Assembly: GCA_050260215.1 (NCBI GenBank)
Contig: JBLNBU010000289.1
Coordinates: 1-23,086 of the forward strand
DNA from: JBLNBU01 sp050260215
Lineage (GTDB): Bacteria; Pseudomonadota; Alphaproteobacteria; Rhodospirillales; Magnetospirillaceae
Length of the DNA: 23,086 nt
Direction: 5' to 3'
Shown: piece by piece, positions 1 to 7,066 of the stretch
Layout: every line of letters begins with the position of its first letter
Position numbering within the stretch: position 1 is the first letter of the stretch
Program-made: the position numbers and the translations under genes
Notes under the pieces: model-generated
Databases searched by the model: none
What the model saw: the letters and a program-made list of their open reading frames with translations, nothing else
What the model was told of the DNA's origin: nothing

Positions 1-463
1 ACCAGTCGAAGGCGGTGGCGTTGCCGCCGGGGCGATCGGCCCCCTTGGGCGCCTTGGCGTCGAACAGCAGCCGGTCGGCGGCGGCGGTGAAGGCGGCGGC
101 CTGGTCGAGGTCGGTGGCCGAGGCGACCGAGATCACCTTCATCACCGGCAGCCCGTATTCAAGGCGCACCGCCTCGATGCGCTCCGGGCTCTCGTGGCCG
201 TGGAACTGCAGCAGGTCGAGGCGGACATGGGTCAGCACCTCGTCCAGGGTGCGGTCGTCGGCGTCGACGAACAGGCCGACCTTGATCAGCTCGGGCGGGG
301 CCAGCTCGACCAGCTCGGCGGCCCGCTCAGGCGCCAGATGGCGCGGGCTGGGCGGAAAGAACACCAGCCCGACCATGTCGGCACCGGCGTCGATGACCGC
401 CTCCATGGCGTCGTCGTCGGTGACGCCGCAGATCTTGACGGCGACGGTCTTGGCGGCGGCCAT
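1..463 (-). CDS. trpF: Phosphoribosylanthranilate isomerase, 3' end cut by window edge
   Basis: TrpF converts phosphoribosylanthranilate to the carboxyphenylamino-deoxyribulose phosphate in tryptophan synthesis, in the cytoplasm. The visible 154 residues begin MAAAKTVAVKICGVTDDDA. They show the VKICG strand with the conserved Cys of the TrpF barrel, then GADMVGLVFFPPSPR, the VGLFVDA strand, LLQFHGHE and a central KVIS strand, in the order expected for this TIM barrel. The family usually has about 205 to 220 residues, so roughly the last quarter lies beyond base 1. The ATG shares one base with the pyrF stop (TGATG), so translation is probably coupled. Elsewhere in proteobacteria trpB and trpA often follow; that cannot be seen here. 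The identification is secure. Confidence 0.95.
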   Translation of the reverse strand, partial: MAAAKTVAVKICGVTDDDAMEAVIDAGADMVGLVFFPPSPRHLAPERAAELVELAPPELIKVGLFVDADDRTLDEVLTHVRLDLLQFHGHESPERIEAVRLEYGLPVMKVISVASATDLDQAAAFTAAADRLLFDAKAPKGADRPGGNATAFDW

Positions 464-1176
464 CAGGCCAGCTCCGCGGCGATCTTGCGGGCGGCGTCGG
501 CCGGATCGGCGGCGCCGGTGATGGGACGGCCGATCACGAGGACGTCGGCGCCCTGCGCGCGTGCCTCGCGCGGGGTCATCACCCGCTTCTGGTCGCCGGC
601 CTCGGCCCAGGCGGGGCGGATGCCCGGCACCACCAGGGTGAAGTCGGGACCGGCCAGCGCCCGCACGGCGGCGACCTCCTTGGGCGAGCAGACGATGCCG
701 TCGACGCCCGACTCCTTGGCCAGCACGGCCAGGCGCTCGACCTGGGCCTGGACGGGGCCGGAAATGCCCACCGCCTCGGCCGCCTGCTGGTCCAGGCTGG
801 TCAGCACGGTCACCGCCACCACCTTGGGCCGCGCCACGCCCAGGCGCGCCGCCTCGTCGCCGGCGGCATCCACCGCGGCCCGCATCATGGCGGCCCCGCC
901 CGAGGCGTGGATGGTGGTGATGGCAGGCCCCAGGCGCACGATGCCCTTCATGCCGCCGGCCACCGTGTTGGGGATGTCGTGCAGCTTGAGGTCGACGAAC
1001 AGCGGCATCCGCACGCCGGCCACGGCCGCCTGCACGCCGGCGGGGCCGTTGGCGTTGAAGAATTCGAGGCCCAGCTTGATGCCGCCCACCAGGCCGGACA
1101 GGCGTGCCGCCATGGCGGCGGCGGCGGCCGGATCGGTGGTGTCCAGCGCGACGAAGACGGGATTGCGGCTGTTCAT
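463..1176 (-). CDS. pyrF: Orotidine 5'-phosphate decarboxylase
   Basis: PyrF decarboxylates OMP to UMP, the last step of de novo pyrimidine synthesis. The 237-residue product matches the usual family length. It starts MNSRNPVFVALDT, with the first active-site Asp in the ALDT strand, and has GGIKLGLEFF with its Lys. The diagnostic catalytic motif FVDLKLHDIPNTV (D-x-K-x-x-D) follows near residues 62-74. PGIRP and the phosphate-binding VIGRPIT sit near the C-terminus. I chose the ATG at 1176 because it overlaps the lapA stop by 4 bp (ATGA) and fits family alignment; the frame stays open further upstream but only as a shadow of lapA. It lies between lapA and trpF in what looks like one operon. 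Confidence 0.97.
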   Translation of the reverse strand: MNSRNPVFVALDTTDPAAAAAMAARLSGLVGGIKLGLEFFNANGPAGVQAAVAGVRMPLFVDLKLHDIPNTVAGGMKGIVRLGPAITTIHASGGAAMMRAAVDAAGDEAARLGVARPKVVAVTVLTSLDQQAAEAVGISGPVQAQVERLAVLAKESGVDGIVCSPKEVAAVRALAGPDFTLVVPGIRPAWAEAGDQKRVMTPREARAQGADVLVIGRPITGAADPADAARKIAAELA

Positions 1177-1466
1177 TGGGGCCCCGTGATCTTGGGCTGC
1201 ATTTCGGCCAGCTGGCGTTCCAGCTCGACGGCGCGGCGGCGCTGCTCGCGGGCGCGGCGGCGGGCGGGCGCCCCCGACAGCCAGGTGATCGCGGCACCGG
1301 CCAGCAGGCCGATGGTCAAGGGCGCCATTACCGCCAGGTAGAGCGGCAGGTCCATGGACCACGGCAGCGGCCACAGCTCCACCGTCACCTCTCGCCGGTT
1401 GGCCACGGCGAACATGACCAGCAGCACCGCCAGCGGCAGGCCGACGATCCAGTTCAGCACCTTCAC
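1173..1466 (-). CDS. LapA-domain (DUF1049) small inner-membrane protein
   Basis: A 97-residue membrane protein of the LapA family, whose E. coli member takes part in assembling lipopolysaccharide at the inner membrane. Two hydrophobic segments are visible, near residues 4-22 (LNWIVGLPLAVLLVMFAVAN) and 42-64. They are separated by the NRREVTVELWPLPW stretch typical of the family. The tail is a basic, probably coiled-coil cytoplasmic segment (RRRAREQRRRAVELERQLAEM). The start is GTG and overlaps the ihfB stop (GTGA); the stop overlaps the pyrF ATG. The order ihfB-lapA-pyrF is common in proteobacteria and supports the call. Function in this organism is inferred from the family only. Confidence 0.88.
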   Translation of the reverse strand: MKVLNWIVGLPLAVLLVMFAVANRREVTVELWPLPWSMDLPLYLAVMAPLTIGLLAGAAITWLSGAPARRRAREQRRRAVELERQLAEMQPKITGPQ

Positions 1467-1759
1467 GACTTGTCGCCGCCGTCGATGTTCAGGCGCTCGC
1501 GCAGCTGCTTGCCGGTCTTGAAGAAGGGTATGGCCTTGCCCTCGACCGCCACCGTTTCGCCGGTGCGCGGGTTGCGGCCCTGGCGGGCGTCGCGGCTCTT
1601 GACCGAGAAGGCGCCGAACCCGCGCAGCTCGACCCGGTCGCCGCGGGCCAGGGCGCCGGCGATCTCGTCGAAGATGGTGGTGACGATGCGCTCGACGTCG
1701 CGCTGGTAGAGGTGGGGATTGCGCTCGGACAGCCGCGCGATCAGCTCCGACTTGGTCAT
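1463..1759 (-). CDS. ihfB: Integration host factor beta subunit
   Basis: IHF-beta pairs with IHF-alpha to bind specific sites in the DNA minor groove and bend DNA sharply, acting in transcription, replication and recombination. The 98-residue product has the usual length. It begins MTKSELIARLSERNPHLYQRDVE, contains the RGFGAFSVKSR core, and carries the RNPRTGE beta-arm whose proline intercalates into DNA (Pro near residue 63). I took the ATG at 1759, preceded by GAGGA five to six bases upstream, over longer in-frame extensions. The next gene, lapA, overlaps by 4 bp. A strong terminator separates it from rpsA, so ihfB probably has its own promoter. An HU subunit is the alternative, but the N-terminus and rpsA linkage favour IHF-beta. 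Confidence 0.95.
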   Translation of the reverse strand: MTKSELIARLSERNPHLYQRDVERIVTTIFDEIAGALARGDRVELRGFGAFSVKSRDARQGRNPRTGETVAVEGKAIPFFKTGKQLRERLNIDGGDKS

Positions 1760-1796
1760 GGGTCCTCGGGGCATCGAAGGAAGAACAACCGGGCCA

Positions 1797-1825
1797 GCAT
1801 GCCCAACCGCCCTAGGGCCCGTCAA
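1797..1825 (-). promoter_or_regulatory. Candidate promoter of the ihfB-lapA-pyrF-trpF operon
   Basis: Read on the minus strand, TTGACG (1825-1820) is followed after 17 bp by GCATGC. The -35 match is good and the -10 match weak, as is common in alphaproteobacteria. It lies downstream of the rpsA terminator and about 40 bp before the ihfB start, so it would supply transcription that the terminator cuts off. Confidence 0.3.
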
Positions 1826-1891
1826 GGCAAGCCGTTGAGGGGTAATGCTTTTTTCCTGCCGTCTCCGGCCGTCCCGGGATGCCCGCCCAAA

Positions 1892-1923
1892 CGAAAAGCC
1901 CGCCCCCCGAAGGGGACGGGCTT
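1892..1923 (-). terminator. Intrinsic terminator of rpsA
   Basis: On the minus strand a 12-bp stem (one T-G wobble) closes on a C(TTCG)G tetraloop, one of the most stable RNA loops, and is followed by TTTT and a short T-rich stretch. It begins 31 bases after the rpsA stop codon. Confidence 0.88.
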
Positions 1924-1953
1924 CCGGTAACGAACGACGTCAGGCGAAGAAGA

Positions 1954-3651
1954 TTACTTCTCCTCCTGGGCCTTGCGCATGGCGGCGCCCAGGATGTCGC
2001 CCAGGCTGGCGCCCGAGTCGGACGAGCCGTACTCGGCCATGGCCTGCTTCTCTTCGTCGATCTCGCGGGCCTTGACCGACAGGGTCAGCTTGCGGGCGTT
2101 CTTCTCGACCGCGGTGACCTTGGCGTCGATCTTCTCGCCGACGGCGAAGCGGTCGGGGCGCTGCTCCGAGCGGTCGCGCGACAGTTCGGACTTGCGGATG
2201 AAGCCCGAGATGCCCTCGACCTGGACTTCCAGGCCGTTCTCGGTGACCTGGGTCACGGTGCAGGTGACGATGTCGCCCTTCTTCACCGAGGCCATGGCCT
2301 CCTGGAACGGATCGGAGGCCAGCTGCTTGATGCCCAGGCTGATGCGCTCCTTCTCGACGTCGACGTCGAGAACCTTGGCCTCGACCTCGTCGCCCTTCTT
2401 GTAGTCGGCGATGGCGGCTTCGCCGCTCTTCTCCCACGACAGGTCGGACAGGTGCACCATGCCGTCGATGTCGCCCGGCAGGCCGACGAACAGACCGAAC
2501 TCGGTGATGTTCTTGACCTCGCCCTTGACCAGCGCGCCCTGCGGGAACTTCTCGACGAAGCTTTCCCACGGGTTGGACATGGTCTGCTTCAGGCCGAGGC
2601 TGATGCGGCGCTTCTGCGGATCGACGTCCAGAACCATCACGTCGACTTCCTGCGAGGTCGACACGATCTTGCCGGGGTGGACGTTCTTCTTGGTCCAGCT
2701 CATCTCCGAGACGTGCACCAGACCCTCGACGCCCGGCTCCAGCTCGACGAACGCGCCGTAGTCGGTGATGTTGGTGACGCGGCCGGTGAACTTGGCGCCC
2801 ACGGGGTACTTGGCCTCGACGCCCTCCCACGGATCGGCGTCAAGCTGCTTGATGCCGAGGCTGATGCGCTGGGTCTCGGGGTTGAAGCGGATGACCTGGA
2901 CCTTGACGGTCTGGCCGATGTGCAGCGCCTCGGACGGGTGGTTGATGCGCTTCCAGGCGATGTCGGTGACGTGCAGCAGGCCGTCGACGCCGCCCAGGTC
3001 CACGAACGCACCGTAGTCGGTGATGTTCTTGACCACGCCTTCGAGGATCTGGCCTTCCTTCAGGTTCTCGATCAGCTCCGAGCGCTGCTCGGCGCGGGTC
3101 TCTTCCAGCACCGCACGGCGCGAGACCACGATGTTGCCGCGCGAGCGGTCCATCTTGAGGATCTGGAAGGGCTGCGGGGTGCCGAGCAGCGGGGTGATGT
3201 CGCGCACGGGACGGATGTCCACCTGCGAGCCGGGCAGGAACGCCACCGCGCCCGACAGGTCGACGGTGAAGCCGCCCTTGACGCGGCCGAAGATGACGCC
3301 GGTGACGCGCTGCTGGTCCTGGAAGGACTTCTCAAGCAGGGTCCACGCCTCTTCGCGCTTGGCCTTCTCGCGCGACAGCACGACTTCGCCGTTGCGGTCC
3401 TCATAGCGCTCGACGAACACTTCCACCTGGTCGCCGGCCTTGATTTCGGCGGGGCGCCCGGCAGAGGCGAATTCCTTCAGCGGCACGCGGCCTTCGGACT
3501 TCAGCCCGACGTCGATGACGGCGTAGTCGCCATCCACCTCGACGATGGTGCCCTTGATGACCGAGCCTTCGAAAGTGCCACCGAGACCGATGGTCTCGTC
3601 CAGCAGGGAGGCGAAATCCTCGGCGCCCTGCGCAAGTGCGGTATTCGGCAT
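1954..3651 (-). CDS. rpsA: 30S ribosomal protein S1
   Basis: S1 binds mRNA on the 30S subunit and helps start translation, especially on structured or weak-SD messages. The 565-residue product has the normal length for a six-repeat S1. Repeats start near residues 28, 113, 197, 283, 370 and 457. The central repeats carry the typical ITDYGAFVDL, GLLHVTDI, ITDYGAFVEL and GLVHVSEMSW motifs, and each repeat ends with a RISLG-type strand. The first two repeats are diverged, as expected for the ribosome-docking domains. The ATG at 3651 has AGGAAC about ten bases upstream and matches family N-termini (MPNTALAQGAEDFASLL). It lies 155 bp downstream of cmk, in the classic cmk-rpsA-ihfB order, and has its own terminator. 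The leader may carry autoregulation (see 3684-3706). Confidence 0.98.
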   Translation of the reverse strand: MPNTALAQGAEDFASLLDETIGLGGTFEGSVIKGTIVEVDGDYAVIDVGLKSEGRVPLKEFASAGRPAEIKAGDQVEVFVERYEDRNGEVVLSREKAKREEAWTLLEKSFQDQQRVTGVIFGRVKGGFTVDLSGAVAFLPGSQVDIRPVRDITPLLGTPQPFQILKMDRSRGNIVVSRRAVLEETRAEQRSELIENLKEGQILEGVVKNITDYGAFVDLGGVDGLLHVTDIAWKRINHPSEALHIGQTVKVQVIRFNPETQRISLGIKQLDADPWEGVEAKYPVGAKFTGRVTNITDYGAFVELEPGVEGLVHVSEMSWTKKNVHPGKIVSTSQEVDVMVLDVDPQKRRISLGLKQTMSNPWESFVEKFPQGALVKGEVKNITEFGLFVGLPGDIDGMVHLSDLSWEKSGEAAIADYKKGDEVEAKVLDVDVEKERISLGIKQLASDPFQEAMASVKKGDIVTCTVTQVTENGLEVQVEGISGFIRKSELSRDRSEQRPDRFAVGEKIDAKVTAVEKNARKLTLSVKAREIDEEKQAMAEYGSSDSGASLGDILGAAMRKAQEEK

Positions 3652-3683
3652 AGAAATGTTGTTCCTTTCGTATTTCGGTTTAT

Positions 3684-3706
3684 CCGGCCAGCCGGTTGTA
3701 TCCGGC
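3684..3706 (-). promoter_or_regulatory. Two mutually exclusive hairpins in the rpsA leader
   Basis: About 35 bp before the rpsA start, GCCGG/CCGGC (3691-3695 with 3702-3706, 6-nt loop) competes with CCGG/CCGG (3684-3687 with 3692-3695, 4-nt loop) for the same bases. The rpsA SD follows. S1 represses its own mRNA in enteric bacteria, so a regulatory role is plausible here, but no function is shown by sequence alone. Confidence 0.35.
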
Positions 3707-3739
3707 GGTCTTTGGTCCAGACTGTAAAAACGCACGAAC

Positions 3740-3764
3740 ACCGCCTCCGTTGCCCGGAAGCGGT
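3740..3764 (-). terminator. Hairpin between cmk and rpsA, possible attenuator
   Basis: ACCGCCTCCG and CGGAAGCGGT form a 10-bp stem with one mismatch and a 5-nt loop. On the minus strand a TTTTT run follows after about nine bases, too far for a textbook terminator. It could reduce read-through from aroA-cmk into rpsA or be part of the rpsA leader. Confidence 0.35.
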
Positions 3765-3806
3765 GGTTTCCTCCAGTTCGCGCCGTTTTGAAGAGGCGCA
3801 GCCTGC

Positions 3807-4451
3807 CTAGCGGGACAGTTTCGAGCGGACCAGGTCCAGCGCCGCGGCAAAAGCCTGGTCGGCGTCGAGCTCGCTCGTGTCCAGCACGGTGGCGTCGTCC
3901 GCGGCGACCAGGGGGGCGACCGAGCGGTTGCGATCGCGCTCGTCGCGTTCCCGCATGTCGGCGAGGACGGCCTCTTGTATAGCCGGCAGGCCGCGGTCAA
4001 GCAACTCCTTCAGCCGCCGCTCCGCCCTTTTTTCCAGGGACGCGGTGACGAACAACTTGATGGGAGCGTCGGGGCAGACCACCGTGCCGATATCGCGGCC
4101 GTCCAGCACGGCGCCCCTGGCGCCCGGCGGGTTGGCGGCGAACAGCCGCTGGAAGTCCAGCAGGGCGGCGCGTACGCCGGGGATGGCGGCGACCTTGGAT
4201 GCGGCCTGCGCCGCGGCGTCGTCGCGCAGGTCGCCCGCGGCCAGGTCGGCGGGGGCAAGCGCCCGCGCGGCGGCCTCGGCCAGGGCGGGGTCGGCGGGAT
4301 CGCGGCCGTCGCGGGCCAGTTTCATGCCCACCGCGCGATAGATCAGGCCGGTGTCCAGATAGTCGAAGCCCAACTCGGCGGCCAGGCGGCGTGCCAGCGT
4401 CCCCTTGCCGGCGGCGGCCGGCCCGTCGATGGCGATGGTGGTGGCGGTCAT
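3807..4451 (-). CDS. cmk: Cytidylate kinase
   Basis: Cmk phosphorylates CMP and dCMP with ATP in nucleotide salvage. The 214-residue product has the family's usual length of about 210-230. It starts MTATTIAIDGPAAAGKGTLA with the P-loop GPAAAGKGT at residues 10-18, followed by FDYLDTGLIYRAV (nucleoside-monophosphate site), DGRDIGTVVCPDA near the middle, and a lid-region RERDERDRNRSVAPL. The last residues DLVRSKLSR fit the family end. The ATG overlaps the aroA stop by 4 bp. The same frame stays open upstream through all of aroA, but that part is a high-GC shadow with no domain. Position between aroA and rpsA is conserved across proteobacteria. Confidence 0.97.
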   Translation of the reverse strand: MTATTIAIDGPAAAGKGTLARRLAAELGFDYLDTGLIYRAVGMKLARDGRDPADPALAEAAARALAPADLAAGDLRDDAAAQAASKVAAIPGVRAALLDFQRLFAANPPGARGAVLDGRDIGTVVCPDAPIKLFVTASLEKRAERRLKELLDRGLPAIQEAVLADMRERDERDRNRSVAPLVAADDATVLDTSELDADQAFAAALDLVRSKLSR

Positions 4452-5779
4452 GCGGGCTCTCCGATCTTGGCCCCCAGGCCGTTCATCAGCTGGCCGAAGC
4501 CGGGGAAGCTGGTGTCGATGGCTTCGGCGTCGTCGACGGTGACGGGCTCCTCGGCGACCATGCCCAGCACCAGGAACGACATGGCGATGCGGTGGTCCAG
4601 CGCCACGGCGATGGTGGCGCCGCCCTTGGGCGGGCGGCCCAGGCCGTGGACGGTCAGGCTGTCGCGCTCCTCCTCGACCGACACGCCGCAGGCGGCCAGG
4701 CCGCGGGCGATGGCGGCCAGGCGGTCGCTTTCCTTGACGCGCAGCTCGGCCAGGCCGTGCATGCGGGTGGTGCCGTGGGCACAGGCCGCTGCCATGGCCA
4801 GGATGGGATACTCGTCGATCATCGACGGCGCGCGGGCGGCGGGAACCTCGACCCCGGTCAGCGCCGACGAGCGCACCACCAGGTCGGCGACCGGCTCGCC
4901 GGCCTCCTCGCGCATGGCGTCGAAATGGATGTCGGCGCCCATCTCGCGCAGCGTCTGGTAAAGGCCGGTCCGCAGCGGGTTTACGCCGACGCCGGGCAGC
5001 CGCAGTTCCGAGCCGGCGACCAGCAGCGCAGCCACCACCGGGAAGGCGGCCGAGGACGGATCGGCCGGCACCACCATGTGCCGCCCGGTCAATTCGGGGA
5101 AGCCGGTGACGGTGATGGCACGCCGGCCGTCGTCCAGGTGCTCGACGCGGACCTGGGCGCCGAAGTGGCGCAGCATCAGCTCGGTGTGGTCGCGGGTGGC
5201 CTCGCGCTCGATCACCGTAGTCTCGCCGGGGGCGTTGAGGCCGGCCAGCAGCACCGCCGACTTGACCTGGGCCGAGGCCACGGGCAGCTCGTAGGTGATG
5301 GGCAGCGGCGCAGCCGCGCCGACCACCGCCAGCGGCAGCCGGCCGCCGTCGCGGCCGACGAAGCGGGCGCCCATCCTGGCCAGCGGGTCCGACACCCGCT
5401 TCATCGGGCGCGAGCGCAACGAGGCGTCGCCGGTAAACAGGGTGGTGAAGGGGTGGGTGGCGACCAGGCCCATCAGCAGCCGGGCGCCGGTGCCCGAATT
5501 GCCCATGTCCAGCACGTCGGCCGGCTCGGCCAGGCCGCCGACGCCGCGGCCGTGCAGCCGCCAGGTGCCCTCGCCGGTGCGCTCGACCTCGGCGCCGAGC
5601 GCGCGCATGGCCGCGGCGGTGCGCAGGACGTCGTCGCCTTCCAGCAACCCCTCGACTACGCTTTCGCCGACCGCCAGCGCACCGAACATCAGGGCGCGGT
5701 GGGAAATGGACTTGTCGCCGGGCACCCGTGCGGTTCCCGACAGCGGGCCGATGCGGCGCGAAATCAACGGTCTCGCCAT
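4448..5779 (-). CDS. aroA: 3-phosphoshikimate 1-carboxyvinyltransferase (EPSP synthase)
   Basis: AroA transfers the enolpyruvyl group of PEP to shikimate 3-phosphate, step six of the shikimate pathway. The 443-residue product shows VPGDKSISHRALM near the N-terminus, GNSGTGARL near residue 95, GDASLRSRPM, ASAQVKSAVLLAGLN, APSMIDEYPILA with the catalytic Asp-Glu pair, and LRVKESDRL. Overall it resembles the alphaproteobacterial (class II) lineage, but the PEP-loop residue that is Ala in the Agrobacterium CP4 enzyme is Gly here. I chose ATG 5779 (MARPLISRR), with GGGAGAGG just upstream; ATG 5791 would add four residues. It is the first gene of the block and overlaps cmk. No gene lies within 190 bp upstream. 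Confidence 0.96.
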   Translation of the reverse strand: MARPLISRRIGPLSGTARVPGDKSISHRALMFGALAVGESVVEGLLEGDDVLRTAAAMRALGAEVERTGEGTWRLHGRGVGGLAEPADVLDMGNSGTGARLLMGLVATHPFTTLFTGDASLRSRPMKRVSDPLARMGARFVGRDGGRLPLAVVGAAAPLPITYELPVASAQVKSAVLLAGLNAPGETTVIEREATRDHTELMLRHFGAQVRVEHLDDGRRAITVTGFPELTGRHMVVPADPSSAAFPVVAALLVAGSELRLPGVGVNPLRTGLYQTLREMGADIHFDAMREEAGEPVADLVVRSSALTGVEVPAARAPSMIDEYPILAMAAACAHGTTRMHGLAELRVKESDRLAAIARGLAACGVSVEEERDSLTVHGLGRPPKGGATIAVALDHRIAMSFLVLGMVAEEPVTVDDAEAIDTSFPGFGQLMNGLGAKIGEPA

Positions 5780-5886
5780 GACCTCTCCCATGGGCCTGAA
5801 GATCCGGGCGCACCTCTAGCACAGCCGGCGGGCGCGGGCTACGGCCGCGTTCCCCCCACCCTTGGTCTGGCGGGCGCTTTTTCGTT

Positions 5887-5915
5887 TTGACAGGACGGGG
5901 CGAACGTGGCAAACG
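5887..5915 (+). promoter_or_regulatory. Candidate promoter of the TIGR02300 gene
   Basis: A perfect TTGACA (5887-5892) has CAAACG 17 bp downstream, a poor -10. A GGGGCG/CGCCCC dyad (5897-5902 with 5914-5919) lies between and over the core elements and could be an operator. The gene start is 54 bp further on. Confidence 0.3.
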
Positions 5916-5968
5916 CCCCTTAATGGGGTCAGCGCCCCCAAGGTGGGATTTTCGAGAGGAGTTCTGAG

Positions 5969-6361
5969 GTGGCCAAGCCGGAATGGGGTCAGAAGCGCAC
6001 GTGCCAGAGCTGTGGCTGCCGGTTCTATGACCTGGGGCGCAGCCCCATCAGCTGCCCCAAGTGCGGCGCCAACGTCGAACCCGAACTGCCGTTCAAGGTG
6101 CGCCGCGGCAGCAGCGCTGCCGCCGCAGTCGTCGAATCCAAGGCCACCGCCGCCGTGCCGGTCGACGAGGACGCCGTCGACCTCGACGCCGACGACGCCG
6201 CCGCGCTCGAGGACGACGAGGAAGCCCTCGAAGGCGAAGAGGAAGGCAGCGACGACGACGAAAGCGGCCTGATCGAGGACGCCTCGGACCTGGGCGAGGA
6301 CGACGACGACATGGCCGAGGTCATGGAGCACATGGACGAGGAGATCGAGGACGAGGTGTAG
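5969..6361 (+). CDS. TIGR02300-family FYDLN-acid zinc-ribbon protein
   Basis: A 130-residue protein of a conserved alphaproteobacterial family of unknown function. The first 40 residues form a small zinc ribbon: C12-x2-C15 and C29-x2-C32 around the signature FYDLG (19-23; the family consensus is FYDLN). A short linker of Ala/Val follows, and the last 70 residues are extremely acidic (runs of Asp and Glu, few basic residues), so most of the protein should be disordered and strongly negative. The start is GTG with AGAGGAG eight bases upstream, a strong ribosome site. The monocistronic gene sits between aroA (divergent) and tRNA-Ala. The ribbon resembles those of RNA-polymerase and ribosome partners, but no function should be assigned. 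Confidence 0.9.
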   Translation: MAKPEWGQKRTCQSCGCRFYDLGRSPISCPKCGANVEPELPFKVRRGSSAAAAVVESKATAAVPVDEDAVDLDADDAAALEDDEEALEGEEEGSDDDESGLIEDASDLGEDDDDMAEVMEHMDEEIEDEV

Positions 6362-6409
6362 GCCTCCGGCCTGCCCGGACGGGGCGTTTCACCGCACGCG
6401 ATTTTTCGC

Positions 6410-6438
6410 TTGCAACGCCCCCCGGGAATCCATATGTT
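6410..6438 (+). promoter_or_regulatory. Promoter of tRNA-Ala
   Basis: TTGCAA (6410-6415), a 17-bp spacer, then TATGTT (6433-6438). Transcription would begin near 6445, about 38 bases before the mature tRNA. The T-rich, C-preceded -35 is typical of stable-RNA promoters in alphaproteobacteria. Confidence 0.6.
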
Positions 6439-6482
6439 CCGCCTCCACCGGCGGCACCCCAAGGCCGCCAGCCAAAGTTTCC

Positions 6483-6558
<76 letters not shown>

Positions 6559-6566
6559 AGATGAAG

Positions 6567-6600
6567 GGCTCGGCCAGAGATGGCCGGGCCTTTTTGGTTT
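6567..6600 (+). terminator. Intrinsic terminator after tRNA-Ala
   Basis: GGCTCGGCCA and TGGCCGGGCC form a 10-bp stem (one T-G pair) over a GAGA tetraloop, followed by TTTTTGGTTTT. It starts nine bases after the tRNA CCA end and also lies just beyond the 3' end of the convergent hemerythrin-fold gene. Confidence 0.88.
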
Positions 6601-6630
6601 TGGTCCGGGGCTTGACCGGCACGCGCCTTG

Positions 6631-7056
6631 TCAGTCTTCCGCCAGATCGGCGCCGTCGTGCGGCACGATCCCCCTGACGCGGAAGAAGTTGCGATAGCCG
6701 AGGCAGGTGGTCGTCAGGACCAGCATCCAGATGTTCTGGTAGTCCAGCCACGAGCGGATGTTCGTCGACACGCTTTGCGAAGCGGCCGTGTGAACGAACT
6801 GGTCGAGCAGGTCGGCCAGGAAGCGGTGGGCGGCCGCCACCTCCTCGTGCCGGCCGTATCCGTGCCGGCTGACAATGCCGATCTCGAGCGCGGCGTGCCG
6901 GGCCATTTCCGCTGCGTAGTGCCGGGCGGTCTCCTCGACGCCGTCGCCGTCGCCGATGCGGCGCTCGATGTCGTTGATCAGGGAGATCAGCCGTTGGCGG
7001 TCCGCATCGATGACGGGTATGCCGACGCTGTAGGTCGGTGACCAGTTGATGGCCAT
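6631..7056 (-). CDS. Hemerythrin-fold protein with degenerate iron site
   Basis: A 141-residue protein of bacteriohemerythrin size. The N-terminus WSPTYSVGIPVID (5-17) is the hallmark of the family, which normally binds O2 at a diiron centre held by five His, one Glu and one Asp. Here the aligned ligands are R20 (normally His), H54, E58, V73 (normally His), H77, N108 (normally His, in an N-I pair replacing H-I) and V113 (normally Asp). Four of seven are lost, so O2 binding is unlikely; the fold seems kept, with helices covering most of the chain. ATG 7056 has GAGG four bases upstream. It lies 10 bp after a winged-helix regulator and is probably co-transcribed with it. A role in sensing or as a protein partner is conjecture. 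Confidence 0.82.
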   Translation of the reverse strand: MAINWSPTYSVGIPVIDADRQRLISLINDIERRIGDGDGVEETARHYAAEMARHAALEIGIVSRHGYGRHEEVAAAHRFLADLLDQFVHTAASQSVSTNIRSWLDYQNIWMLVLTTTCLGYRNFFRVRGIVPHDGADLAED

Positions 7057-7066
7057 GCAGCCTCGC

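Noticed and set aside
1879..3810. 643-codon open frame on the plus strand opposite rpsA
   Set aside because: It mirrors the coding strand of rpsA in a GC-rich genome, with Asp/Leu/Val repeats that come from the S1 repeats. No domain or SD.
4452..5912. Upstream extension of the cmk frame through aroA
   Set aside because: Arg/Gly/Pro-rich shadow; cmk has a proper ATG overlapping the aroA stop.
5897..5939. Four-segment GGGG/CCCC series that looks like an attenuator before the TIGR02300 gene
   Set aside because: If the TTGACA at 5887 is the -35 box, the first two segments lie upstream of the transcript start and cannot form in RNA.
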